From the NCBI GenBank assembly GCA_002683395.1, contig NYTG01000024.1:4430-34538 (forward strand): a stretch of DNA of 30,109 bases. The letters run 5' to 3'. A program made the translations under genes and the position numbers. This document shows, in pieces, positions 1 to 7,994 of the stretch (position 1 is its first letter; every line of letters starts with the position of its first letter). The stretch is from Halieaceae bacterium. GTDB lineage: Bacteria > Pseudomonadota > Gammaproteobacteria > Pseudomonadales > Halieaceae. The notes under the pieces are model-generated. The model ran no database searches and was not told where the DNA came from. It was given only the letters and a program-made list of their open reading frames with translations.

Positions 1-540
1 GTAGGCGCCATCAATAAAAATTTCTACTTTCGATATCCCATCCGTAGCGACCGCCCATCCGCGCAAGTTCCCGACGCCAGTATGAATCTCACCAGCAACC
101 GGCTCTTCCAGCGCCACCCTGTGGACAACAGTGACTGTCGGCTCATCCTCGGTCAGGAGATCCATGTAGGCAGAAAAGGCCTCATAATCCGGCGAGCCTT
201 GAGAGATCACTGCGCCTCCCCCGTGCCCTGCTCCGCCAATGATTTTTGACAGCACTCGACCGGATTTTGCGCCCAGGGTCGGGCTGTTTACATAAGCGTC
301 AAAGGCGTCGTGGTTACCACTGGCAGAGCTCGTAAAGAGGATGTCTGCGCCATTGCTATCAGCATTCCCACCCGAGCGATGACACACGATACATTCGCCT
401 TGCACGATCGTTTCGACGTTACTGAGATAAAAATCCTTGGCCGTCTGGGCTGTCGCCACCTGACTCAGCCAAAGCGACAGGCCTACTGCGAGCAGAACCC
501 AGTGTGAACCAAAAAGATCGGTACTAACGTTCCGTGTCAT
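1..540 (-). CDS. Secreted c-type-cytochrome-like protein with Ig-like segment (3' part outside window)
   Basis: An open frame runs from an ATG at 540 down to base 1 without a stop, giving the first 180 residues of a longer protein. Residues 1-32 look like a Sec signal peptide (basic start, hydrophobic stretch about 15-30, cleavage near ATA-QT). One haem-c attachment motif CIVCH lies at residues 50-54, followed by a Gly/Ser-rich segment that resembles small soluble cytochromes c. From about residue 145 the chain changes to a beta-rich segment (GNLRGWAVATDGISKVEIFI) typical of bacterial Ig-like or adhesion modules. A good ribosome site (AGGGAG) lies 9 bases before the ATG. It is divergent from the DUF4266 lipoprotein gene. 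I infer a periplasmic or surface redox or binding protein. No axial methionine can be assigned and the function is unknown. Confidence 0.75.
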   Translation of the reverse strand, partial: MTRNVSTDLFGSHWVLLAVGLSLWLSQVATAQTAKDFYLSNVETIVQGECIVCHRSGGNADSNGADILFTSSASGNHDAFDAYVNSPTLGAKSGRVLSKIIGGAGHGGGAVISQGSPDYEAFSAYMDLLTEDEPTVTVVHRVALEEPVAGEIHTGVGNLRGWAVATDGISKVEIFIDGAY

Positions 541-633
541 ATCACTCTGCTCCCTGAGCTTATTAATGGGATTAACCCTAGTGCAAATCAATACGTCGCA
601 ACAAGCCAAACGGCGCACTATTTCCGCAGCGTG

Positions 634-664
634 TTGAAGGATCGGTTCCGATACTGTCTATAAC
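634..664 (+). promoter_or_regulatory. Candidate promoter with palindrome in a 19-bp spacer
   Basis: A -35-like TTGAAG (634-639) and a -10-like TATAAC (659-664) are separated by 19 bases. The spacer contains the inverted repeat ATCGGTTCCGAT (641-652). A long spacer with a dyad between the boxes is the layout of MerR-family activated promoters, but the dyad is short and about 2-3 bases off centre. It lies about 108 bases upstream of the DUF4266 start. This is a weak, by-eye call. Confidence 0.25.
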
Positions 665-771
665 CATTAAGCCCCGCTTTACCTTTCTGACAGAATAAGT
701 CTGCGCTCAAGCAAAACCCATTAAACTTCGTGTCAGAATCAGCCTAAACCGTGTGCATGGAGGGCGTGTTT

Positions 772-999
772 GTGACGGCGAGATGGAGAGCTTACCTGAC
801 GATGGCGCTGCTACTGCCACTGTCCGGCTGCGTAACGACCGAGGTCGTTGCGCCCTATCAGCGGGGCTATCTCGCGGAACAAGGCATGCAGTGGGAGCCC
901 AACCCTCGAAACGAAAAGCTCAAAGGGCACGTGTATAACAGCAAAGAGGCCTCATCGGGCGGCAGCGGCGCGACGGGGGGTGGGTGTGGCTGTAATTGA
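772..999 (+). CDS. DUF4266 small lipoprotein with CGC tail
   Basis: A 75-residue protein starting at GTG 772, chosen because GGAGGG ends 7 bases upstream; the in-frame ATG at 757 would place that site inside the gene. A signal peptide ends in the lipobox LSGC, so Cys20 is the predicted lipidated residue. The mature part carries the family pattern QRGYLAEQGMQW, HVYNSKEASSGG, a glycine-rich stretch and the terminal GCGCN. DUF4266 proteins are known as neighbours of DUF3570 and ApbE genes; their biochemical role is not established to my knowledge. The tail contains S-G-A-T at residues 65-68, the same tetrapeptide to which ApbE attaches FMN in NqrC and RnfG, though without the usual preceding acidic residue. 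The two tail cysteines could bind metal or form a disulfide. The stop overlaps the likely start of the next gene, suggesting coupling. Confidence 0.85.
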   Translation: MTARWRAYLTMALLLPLSGCVTTEVVAPYQRGYLAEQGMQWEPNPRNEKLKGHVYNSKEASSGGSGATGGGCGCN

Positions 1000-2170
1000 G
1001 CAAAGGCGTCGGCAACTGCCGGCTTCCAGCCCTTTCATGCGGCGCCTGAGTCAGTCTTTACTGGTGCTGCCGGCTTATCAGGCTCTGCCTAGCGCGGCAG
1101 ACGCGCCCCCTGCCTTCACCGAAGTGGGGCTTCGGTATACCCGCTATAGCGAAGACAGTATTGATCGCAATGCGGTCATTTTCGGCGCGACCGACCGCTA
1201 CGATATCGATATCACACAGCTTTGGATTGAGGCCCCGGTGGGGGCTAGCTGGTCGGTGGCGCTCGATGTACAGAACGACTATCAAACCGGTGCCTCCCCC
1301 TGGTTCGTGGGCGCGCAACAAGATGGGCAGCCGGGCGTGATCATGAGCGGCGCGAGCATTCAGGACAACCGAGTCGAGGTCGGCGTCACGACACGCTACT
1401 TTTGGGCCGATGGCAACGCCGGACTGTCGGTCAGCCATTCAGATGAGGACGATTATGAGGCGCTGGCTCTGGCGCTTGACACCTCGTGGAACACCGCTGA
1501 CAACGCAAGAACCTGGACTGCATCGGTTAGCTCTTCGCGCGATACGCTCAATCCGACGCAAGGGGTGATTCCCGTCTTCGTTACCGAGGCTGACCTCGAT
1601 ACACAGTCGGGTTATTTCGGCGTTTCACAGATCCTATCCCGCACAGCGATTGCGAGGATCGGGGTGAACTATACTTACAGCGAGGGGTACCTCTCCGACC
1701 CCTACAAGTTCAGGGATCAGCGGCCTGATACCCACGAGCGCGTTGCGCTATCTGCAGGCTATCGGCATTTCTTTATCGATCACGATGCCGCACTGCAGGT
1801 TGACTACCGCTACTACGCAGACAGCTGGGGGACCGACTCGCAGACACTGGAGCTCGGCTGGGCGCAAAATCTTTCTCGGAGCCTCCTCACGCCTTACCTT
1901 CGCTATTACAGTCAGAGAGAGGCTGATTTTTTTAGCGTCATTGCCGATACCGACGCGTCAAACTATGCCGACGATTATCGGCTCTCCTCCTATGGTGCAG
2001 TGACGATTGGCGCCCGCTGGGCGATTGCCCTCAATGACATGTGGGCACTCGAATTTGAGGCAGAGCGTTACATGAGTGACGCTAACTGGGGGCTTTATGG
2101 GGGCGAGGCGGCCCCGGCTTTGGTCGACTTTTGGCGCGGCACCGTTGGTGTGACCTGGCGCTTTGACTGA
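986..2170 (+). CDS. DUF3570 family outer-membrane beta-barrel protein
   Basis: Up to 394 residues. The start is uncertain: GTG 986 overlaps the upstream gene by 14 bases and has a G-run 5 bases before it; ATG 1037 is the alternative and would give a shorter signal peptide ending near SAADA. The mature part consists of alternating aromatic/polar strands (for example YRYYADSW and YLRYYSQ) and ends in TWRFD, consistent with a barrel. Family-like landmarks are the early RYSEDSIDR region, a TGASPW segment, and MSGASI around residue 121 (counted from GTG 986). SGAS at 1346-1357 resembles an ApbE acceptor site but may simply be a family motif. DUF3570 genes commonly pair with DUF4266 and ApbE genes. 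No enzymatic function is known. The gene overlaps apbE by 8 bases at its end. Confidence 0.85.
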   Translation: MAVIEQRRRQLPASSPFMRRLSQSLLVLPAYQALPSAADAPPAFTEVGLRYTRYSEDSIDRNAVIFGATDRYDIDITQLWIEAPVGASWSVALDVQNDYQTGASPWFVGAQQDGQPGVIMSGASIQDNRVEVGVTTRYFWADGNAGLSVSHSDEDDYEALALALDTSWNTADNARTWTASVSSSRDTLNPTQGVIPVFVTEADLDTQSGYFGVSQILSRTAIARIGVNYTYSEGYLSDPYKFRDQRPDTHERVALSAGYRHFFIDHDAALQVDYRYYADSWGTDSQTLELGWAQNLSRSLLTPYLRYYSQREADFFSVIADTDASNYADDYRLSSYGAVTIGARWAIALNDMWALEFEAERYMSDANWGLYGGEAAPALVDFWRGTVGVTWRFD

Positions 2171-3095
2171 GGAAATCGAACGGCTGGAGCATCGCTTTAG
2201 CGTTATGGGTGGGCCCGCCTGCCTGGTGATTGACGCCCCACCAGAACAATCCGCAGATCTGGAGCACGTCCCGTCAGAGGTGGTCGCGCAGCTTGCGGCG
2301 CTGGAAGGTCGCTATAGCCGGTACCGCTCGGATAGCTTAGTGAGCACCATTAACGCTCGCGCTGGCACCGGCGAGTTTACCGAGCTCGACGCTGAAATGA
2401 GCGCGTTACTGGATCTGGCCGATCAGCTCTGGGGGGCTTCTGATGGATTGTTTGATATTACATCGGGACCACTGCGCAAAGCCTGGGATTTTCAGGATGG
2501 CGGCTCGGCCTCGCCCGAGCACGTAGCGTCGGCGCTAAAGCTGGTTGGCTGGGATCGCATTGAATGGCGGGACTCGGGCCTGCACCTGCCGCAGCAGGGC
2601 ATGGAGATTGATCTCGGCGGCCTAGCCAAGGAATATGCGGCTGACTGTGTCATGCGCTTGATGCGTGAGGCTGGCGTGAGTTCAGGAATGATTGAGCTCG
2701 CGGGGGATGTTGCCACGATCGGAGCGCAGGGAAACGGCAAGCCGTGGCAAATCGGCATTCAAGACCCGCGTGGATCGGGCAGCCTGCTGACAGTAACCCT
2801 CACCGACTCAGCCATCGCAACCAGCGGCAACTACGCAAGGAAGATCGAACATGAGGGGCGTTCCTATGGACATCTGCTGGACCCCCGATCGGGTTGGCCT
2901 GTTGAAGGCCCGGCGAGTGTCAGCGTTATCGACTCGCATTGCCTCACCGCAGGCGCCGTCGCCACTGTGGCCTGCCTAAAAGCCGAAGCCGGCGCCACGG
3001 AGTGGCTTGCCCATGCGGGGCTTCCCTGGCTGATGGTTGATGAACACCATGCGTTACTCGGCCCCATCGCCGAAGCGGCCCTCGTATCAAGCTGA
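2163..3095 (+). CDS. apbE: ApbE-type FAD:protein FMN transferase, no signal peptide
   Basis: ApbE enzymes transfer FMN from FAD to Ser/Thr of redox proteins, using Mg. This 310-residue protein starts at TTG 2163, overlapping the DUF3570 stop; the next in-frame ATG (2205) would remove part of the conserved N-terminal HRFSVMGG. Landmarks are FDITSGPL (about 97-104), DLGGLAKEYAAD (150-161), AGDVATIG (180-187), ATSGNY (219-224), HLLDPRSGWPV (237-247) and TAGAVAT (262-268). In classical ApbE the last motif is AD-x-x-x-T with a metal-binding Asp; here Gly264 replaces it while Thr268 remains. The N-terminus is charged, with no signal peptide or lipobox, whereas characterised ApbE proteins are mostly exported lipoproteins. 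Its likely partners are the two upstream gene products, but no known flavoprotein (NqrBC, RnfDG) is in the window. Confidence 0.88.
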   Translation: MTEEIERLEHRFSVMGGPACLVIDAPPEQSADLEHVPSEVVAQLAALEGRYSRYRSDSLVSTINARAGTGEFTELDAEMSALLDLADQLWGASDGLFDITSGPLRKAWDFQDGGSASPEHVASALKLVGWDRIEWRDSGLHLPQQGMEIDLGGLAKEYAADCVMRLMREAGVSSGMIELAGDVATIGAQGNGKPWQIGIQDPRGSGSLLTVTLTDSAIATSGNYARKIEHEGRSYGHLLDPRSGWPVEGPASVSVIDSHCLTAGAVATVACLKAEAGATEWLAHAGLPWLMVDEHHALLGPIAEAALVSS

Positions 3096-3213
3096 GTCTG
3101 TCACTTCTGGAGCACAGTTCTGTCGGCTCGAAGTGTTAACATTCCCGCCAGTCCTGCTCCGCTGTCGGGGCAGACTTAGCCACATGCGCCCTCCACTCGG
3201 CAGACAACGAACA

Positions 3214-4389
3214 ATGAGTCAAACGATGACCACGACAGCAAAGCCCTCCCCGCTTTTAGGCCGCTTTTTGGTGCTCTGCGCGGTCATTTTCATGTCCCTC
3301 CCTTCCAGTCTGCGTTCTGAAGAGGCTCTTAAGGAGCAATCTGATCTGGATGCGACGGAGCCCGGCCCGCTCGAAGCCGCGAAGCAAGACAAACCCTGGC
3401 TGATCACCCCGACACTTTCCGCGGATCCCAAGCTCGGCGCCAACGTGGGTGCGTTGATTGCCTACTTGAAGCGACTGGATGCAGAGTCCACGCCGTCTAT
3501 GGCAGGACTGAGCATTTCGTACTCCGACACCGACTCCTCGACGGCTGCAGCATTCAGCCAACTTTATTGGAGCGCCGATACGCGACGGTTAAGCCTGCTG
3601 GCGGCGACTGCCGAGATCAATAATGAGTACGATGATTTTCTGGGCACCGGTCAGGCCGTCAAGACTCAAGACAACGTGCATAGTTATGGCTTCAGGTACC
3701 TCCACCAACTCCGAGAGGGAGGGTGGTTTGGTGGTATTCAAGGCATCAGCACAAACTACGCCGTCGGTGCCGATGGACTGCTAGAGGGGTTAATGACCCA
3801 AGTTGGCCTAGCAGGCTTTGACGCCACAGGAGTTGGCTTGGTATTTCAGCACGACACCATGAATCATCAGCGAGATCCCTCAGCAGGACATCTGTTCACG
3901 TTGCATAATTTTGCCTACCGAGAGAGCCTTGGCGGCGAGTCATCCTTCGATGTGGGTTATGCGGACCTGCGTTGGTATCACTCGATAAAACCCCTCTCCT
4001 CAGGCCGCAGCCAACGTCCCCCCGTGCTTGCGCTACAACTGAAGGGTCGCTTTACCGATGATGCGCCGCTATCAGGCTACTCTTCGGTTTCCCTGCCGGG
4101 CTATACCATGGGGAACTATCTCTCGCGTCACTACTCCCATGTGCTGCTTGAGGGCAGATTCCCCCTGACAGGGAAGCTTGGTCTGATTGCTTTCGGCGGG
4201 GTGGGCTGCCAGTTCGGAGAAGATATCACCGGAAAGAGCCTCTCCTGCAGTGACGTTACCTACCCCTCGTTAGGGGTCGGCGTGTCCTATATGCTCAAGG
4301 AGGAAGCGTCGGTATTGATCCGACTGGAGATCGCCAAGGGTAAAAGCGATAACGAGGCGCTTTATTTACGATTTGGTCATCCCTTCTGA
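3214..4389 (+). CDS. Omp85/D15-like outer-membrane barrel without POTRA domains
   Basis: The frame from ATG 3214 encodes 391 residues; upstream in-frame codons overlap apbE and do not look coding. A signal peptide (LLGRFLVLCAVIFMSLPSSL) spans roughly residues 14-33. The mature chain starts with WLITPTLSADPKLGANVGAL and continues as beta strands. The C-terminal part has surface-antigen (D15) features: RDPSAGHLF, the strand VLLEGRFPLTGKLGLIAFGG, then SLGVGVSYML, ending in LYLRFGHPF with a terminal Phe as recognised by the BAM machinery. It is too short for the five POTRA domains of BamA or the three of TamA, so it is probably a stand-alone barrel of the Omp85/patatin-barrel type. No ligand can be assigned. 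It follows apbE by 118 bases on the same strand, so co-transcription is possible but unproven. Confidence 0.7.
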   Translation: MSQTMTTTAKPSPLLGRFLVLCAVIFMSLPSSLRSEEALKEQSDLDATEPGPLEAAKQDKPWLITPTLSADPKLGANVGALIAYLKRLDAESTPSMAGLSISYSDTDSSTAAAFSQLYWSADTRRLSLLAATAEINNEYDDFLGTGQAVKTQDNVHSYGFRYLHQLREGGWFGGIQGISTNYAVGADGLLEGLMTQVGLAGFDATGVGLVFQHDTMNHQRDPSAGHLFTLHNFAYRESLGGESSFDVGYADLRWYHSIKPLSSGRSQRPPVLALQLKGRFTDDAPLSGYSSVSLPGYTMGNYLSRHYSHVLLEGRFPLTGKLGLIAFGGVGCQFGEDITGKSLSCSDVTYPSLGVGVSYMLKEEASVLIRLEIAKGKSDNEALYLRFGHPF

Positions 4390-4397
4390 GTGCATTA

Positions 4398-4423
4398 CCG
4401 TGGAGGGGAAGAGAAAGCCACGG
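4398..4423 (+). promoter_or_regulatory. Inverted repeat in the prc leader
   Basis: CCGTGG (4398-4403) and CCACGG (4418-4423) form a perfect 6-bp stem around a purine-rich 14-base loop, just after the barrel gene stop and 22 bases before the prc start. No T-run follows, so it is not a standard terminator. It could be an mRNA hairpin or chance. Confidence 0.25.
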
Positions 4424-4445
4424 ACGGATAGGGGAGCATGACGTT

Positions 4446-6575
4446 GTGTCAGCACTGAATAGACTCAAGATCTTTGGTAGTGTGATCGCGCTAGGGCTGC
4501 TAAGCACTCCGCTGGCGAGTCACGCGTTGGTCTCCAGCACCGAGCAAGGGGACACCCTTAAAGAGCTCATCGAGGTGATAGAAGAGCGCCACTACGCGAG
4601 TCGGCGCTACGACGACGTGCTCGCTGCACAGCACTTTGTGGCCTATCTCGATGCGCTGGATCCTCAGCGGATGTTCTTCGATGCGGCGGATATTGCCGCC
4701 TTCACGCCGTGGCAACTGGAGCTGGATAATGTGGGCCGCCGAGGTGATCTGGAGCCGGCCTTTGCCATGTTCAATCGCTACCATGAAAAGCTCAGAAGTC
4801 GACTTGAAGAGATCGTTGCGACGCTGCCTGAGACGTTGGCGAGCTTTGATTATGAGCTCAATGAGTACTTCGTTATTGATCACTCCACGATGCCTTGGGC
4901 ACCCAACGCGGAAGAACTGGATGAGCGCTGGCGGAAACGGCTGAAAAATCAGGTGCTCGGCCTTAAGCTCGCTGACAAGCCTGCGGAGGAAATCCCCAAG
5001 ACGCTTGAGAGGCGCTATAACAACCAGCTGAACAGACTGGATCAATATAATTCGCAAGACGTGTTCCAGATCTACGCCAACACGCTTGCCGAGCAATACG
5101 ACCCTCATACTAACTACTTCTCGCCGCGGCGCGCAGAAAACTTTGACATCAATATGAGCCTCTCCTTTGAGGGTATTGGTGCCATGCTGCAAATTGACGA
5201 TGAGTACGCAAAAGTGAGTCGTCTGATACCAGCAGGCCCTGCCGATAAGCAGGGTGAGCTGCGTCCCTCTGACTTGATCATCGGTGTCGGCCAGGGGGAG
5301 TCAGGCGCAATTGAAGACGTAGTGGGCTGGCGGCTCGATGAGATCGTAGACCTGATTCGGGGGCCGCGAGATACCCTTGTTCGCCTCGAGGTCATTCCGG
5401 GAAAAGGCAAAACCGATCAGCGGCGGTTAGTGCCTATTCGACGCAATGAAGTCAAGCTCGAAGAGCAGGCCGCTCAAAAAGAAGTTATTGAGTTCACCGA
5501 TGAGGCGGACCAAAAGCGTCGCATTGGCGTGATCGATATCCCCGCTTTTTATATCGATTTTGACGCTTACCGTCGCGGCGATAAAAACTATCGATCGACT
5601 ACCCGTGACGTCCAAAAATTAATTGACGAACTGGTTGGCGAGGGGGTCGAGGGTTTGGTCATTGATTTGAGGGACAACGGCGGCGGTTCCCTACAAGAGG
5701 CCAATCAACTGACGGGCCTTTTCATCGAGTACGGCCCGACGGTACAAATACGCTCGGCTGAAAGTCGAGTCTGGCGAGATGGCAAACGACGGCGCTCAAG
5801 TTATTACGAGGGTCCACTGGCAGTCATGATCAATCGTCTTAGCGCTTCGGCATCAGAGATCTTTGCCGGCGCCATTCAGGATTATGGTCGCGGTATCGTG
5901 GTGGGTGAACAGTCTTTTGGTAAGGGCACGGTACAGTCTCTGGTGCCACTCCAGGAAGGACAGCTGAAAATCACGGAAAGCAAGTTCTATCGCATATCGG
6001 GAGGCAGCACTCAGCATCGCGGAGTCATTCCCGACATTGACTATCCCTCCCTGTTTGATCCCAAGGAAATCGGCGAGAGCGCACTCGATAACGCCCTGGC
6101 CTGGGATCAGATTGCCCCAGCGAGGTTTAACCGTTATCACGACTACGGCGCGATACTGCCGATGCTGACGACACTACACGAGAAGCGGGCCGCGAATGAC
6201 CCTGACTATCTATATCTTGAAGACCAGGTCAGTATCGCGCAGGAAGCGCGATCTATCATCGCGCTGCCGCTTCAGCAGTCTGGTCGGCTCGCGCTGCGCG
6301 ATAGCCAGGAGTCAAAGGCACTGGCGATCGAGAACAAACGCCGCGTGGCGAAAGGGTTAGCTCCTCTTGAGAGCCTCGGTGGTGACGAAGAGGACGGTAC
6401 TTCTGAAGAGCCAGACCACGCTCAAGAGCCAAAAACCGTGCAGTCGACTGAAGAGATTGCCGACGCCGATCAAGACGGCACCCCAGACGTGTTGCTGGTT
6501 GAGACCGGCAGGATTCTCGTTGACGCCATTACCCTGCGTCCCAACACCAGTCTTGCGGGACGGGAGCCTCGGTGA
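4446..6575 (+). CDS. prc: Tail-specific periplasmic protease Prc (C-terminal processing peptidase)
   Basis: Prc is a periplasmic S41 serine protease that cleaves proteins with non-polar C-termini; in relatives it trims penicillin-binding protein 3 and degrades murein hydrolases with its adaptor NlpI. The 709-residue product starts at GTG 4446, with GGGGAG 9 bases upstream. It has a signal peptide (1-27), an N-terminal helical domain, a PDZ domain (about 240-320, FEGIGAML to RLEVIPG), the S41 core with LVIDLRDNGGGS (404-415), nucleophile Ser468 in LSASASEIF and general base Lys493 in FGKGTVQ, then the DUF3340 C-terminal region. Ser-Lys spacing is 25 residues, as in E. coli Prc. An acidic Asp/Glu-rich tail (about 645-680) makes it slightly longer than the E. 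coli enzyme. Its 3' end faces serS with a 45-base gap and no obvious terminator. Confidence 0.96.
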   Translation: MSALNRLKIFGSVIALGLLSTPLASHALVSSTEQGDTLKELIEVIEERHYASRRYDDVLAAQHFVAYLDALDPQRMFFDAADIAAFTPWQLELDNVGRRGDLEPAFAMFNRYHEKLRSRLEEIVATLPETLASFDYELNEYFVIDHSTMPWAPNAEELDERWRKRLKNQVLGLKLADKPAEEIPKTLERRYNNQLNRLDQYNSQDVFQIYANTLAEQYDPHTNYFSPRRAENFDINMSLSFEGIGAMLQIDDEYAKVSRLIPAGPADKQGELRPSDLIIGVGQGESGAIEDVVGWRLDEIVDLIRGPRDTLVRLEVIPGKGKTDQRRLVPIRRNEVKLEEQAAQKEVIEFTDEADQKRRIGVIDIPAFYIDFDAYRRGDKNYRSTTRDVQKLIDELVGEGVEGLVIDLRDNGGGSLQEANQLTGLFIEYGPTVQIRSAESRVWRDGKRRRSSYYEGPLAVMINRLSASASEIFAGAIQDYGRGIVVGEQSFGKGTVQSLVPLQEGQLKITESKFYRISGGSTQHRGVIPDIDYPSLFDPKEIGESALDNALAWDQIAPARFNRYHDYGAILPMLTTLHEKRAANDPDYLYLEDQVSIAQEARSIIALPLQQSGRLALRDSQESKALAIENKRRVAKGLAPLESLGGDEEDGTSEEPDHAQEPKTVQSTEEIADADQDGTPDVLLVETGRILVDAITLRPNTSLAGREPR

Positions 6576-6620
6576 ATAGCCTGCAGTGAGCAGCCGATAG
6601 GCCCCCACTTTCCTGAACTG

Positions 6621-7919
6621 CTAAGAGGAGATGGTGCCCTGCCCGCCGAGATACGGCCTCAGCGCCTCGGGTAAAGCAATACTGCCATCCGCCTGCTGGC
6701 CGTTCTCCATCACTGCCACCAAGGTCCTGCCGACTGCCAAACCGGATCCGTTGAGTGTGTGAACCAATTCGGGCTTGCCTGTCTCGGGGTTGCGCCAGCG
6801 CGCCTGCAGCCGGCGCGCCTGAAAGTCTCGGAAATTAGAGCAGCTGGATATCTCTCGGTAGGCACTCTGACCCGGCAGCCAGACTTCAAGATCGTAAGTG
6901 AGTGCAGCGCTAAAGCCCAAGTCGCCGCCGCAGAGGATCACCTTCCTATACGGCAGCTCGAGGGCTTGCAAAATCGCCTCAGCATGCCCCGTTAGCGCCT
7001 CCAATGCTGCATCGGACTGCGTGGGCCTGACCAGCTGGACCAGCTCGACTTTTTCGAACTGATGCTGTCGAATCAGGCCTCGCGTGTCACGCCCATAGCT
7101 GCCTGCCTCGCTTCGAAAGCACGGCGTATGCGCCACGTAGCGCAGGCCTGAATCACTCAATTCCTCCGCGGCGTAAATGCGCCCGCGCGCCATGTTGGTA
7201 ACAGGAACCTCCGCTGTCGGCGCCAGATAAAAGCCCTGATCACCTTCGAGTCGAAACAGATCTTCTGCAAACTTGGGCAGCTGACCGGTCCCGGTAAGCG
7301 ACGCCTCATTGACAATGTAAGGCACGTAGACCTCTGTGTAGCCATGCGCCTGCGTATGGCGGTCCAGCATGAACTGGATCAATGCGCGGTGCAGTCTCGC
7401 GAGATCTCCTGAAAGCAGTGAGAACCGGGCGCCGGCGATCTGGCTGGCAGCTTCCAGATCCATTTGCGCGAGCGCTTCGCCTAAATCGACGTGATCTTTT
7501 GGCTCAAAGGCCAACTCTGGCGGCTCACCCCAGGTGAGCACTTGTACGTTGTCCTGCTCCGACGTACCCAGCGGTACCCGCTCGTCTGGAAGATTGGGTG
7601 TCTCCCCCAGCAGTGCATCAATTTCGGCCTGCACCCGCTCGGCGTCGCGGGTTGCGACTTCCAGCTCGGACGCAAGACGCGCGAGAATGTCATCAACTTG
7701 ACCTTTTGCCTCGTCAACGCTGAGCCCGGAAGACACCAACTCACCAATTTTCTTGGATGCCGCCTTTCGTTCAGCGAGCAGGCCTTGGGAGCGCATATCC
7801 GCGGCTTTGCGCTGAGCGTCTAGCGCCGCAAATTGATTTAGGTCAAATTGGACGCCGCGCTTCTCAAGCGCCGCAACCACTTGCTCGGGATGCTGGCGAA
7901 TGGTTTTGATATCAAGCAT
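6621..7919 (-). CDS. serS: Seryl-tRNA synthetase
   Basis: This class II aminoacyl-tRNA synthetase charges tRNA-Ser (and tRNA-Sec) with serine. It has 432 residues, the usual size. The N-terminal coiled-coil arm that grips the tRNA long variable arm covers about residues 30-105 (Ala/Glu/Lys-rich heptads). The catalytic core shows TAEVPVTN (235-242), motif 2 from FRSEAGSYGRDTRG through HQF (268-288), REISSCSNFRDFQARR (355-370) and motif 3 GSGLAVGRT with ENGQ (391-408). ATG 7919 gives the canonical MLDIKTIR start. It lies 75 bases downstream of crcB on the same strand, at the end of the ftsK-lolA-rarA-crcB block, an arrangement familiar from Pseudomonas and, without crcB, from E. coli. Confidence 0.98.
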   Translation of the reverse strand: MLDIKTIRQHPEQVVAALEKRGVQFDLNQFAALDAQRKAADMRSQGLLAERKAASKKIGELVSSGLSVDEAKGQVDDILARLASELEVATRDAERVQAEIDALLGETPNLPDERVPLGTSEQDNVQVLTWGEPPELAFEPKDHVDLGEALAQMDLEAASQIAGARFSLLSGDLARLHRALIQFMLDRHTQAHGYTEVYVPYIVNEASLTGTGQLPKFAEDLFRLEGDQGFYLAPTAEVPVTNMARGRIYAAEELSDSGLRYVAHTPCFRSEAGSYGRDTRGLIRQHQFEKVELVQLVRPTQSDAALEALTGHAEAILQALELPYRKVILCGGDLGFSAALTYDLEVWLPGQSAYREISSCSNFRDFQARRLQARWRNPETGKPELVHTLNGSGLAVGRTLVAVMENGQQADGSIALPEALRPYLGGQGTISS

Positions 7920-7994
7920 GGTCGATTTACTTTACCCAGAGGGCCGCGAGTTTACCGCGAAACGATCTCAGTCTGGTGTGCGAAAATACGCGAA

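Noticed and set aside
310..507. A 65-codon plus-strand frame opposite the haem-c protein
   Set aside because: The minus-strand reading has a signal peptide, CxxCH and a good ribosome site; the plus reading has none.
4500..5192. A 230-codon open frame antisense to prc
   Set aside because: It lies fully inside the well-supported prc gene, shows no recognisable domain or ribosome site, and is explained by codon bias on the opposite strand.
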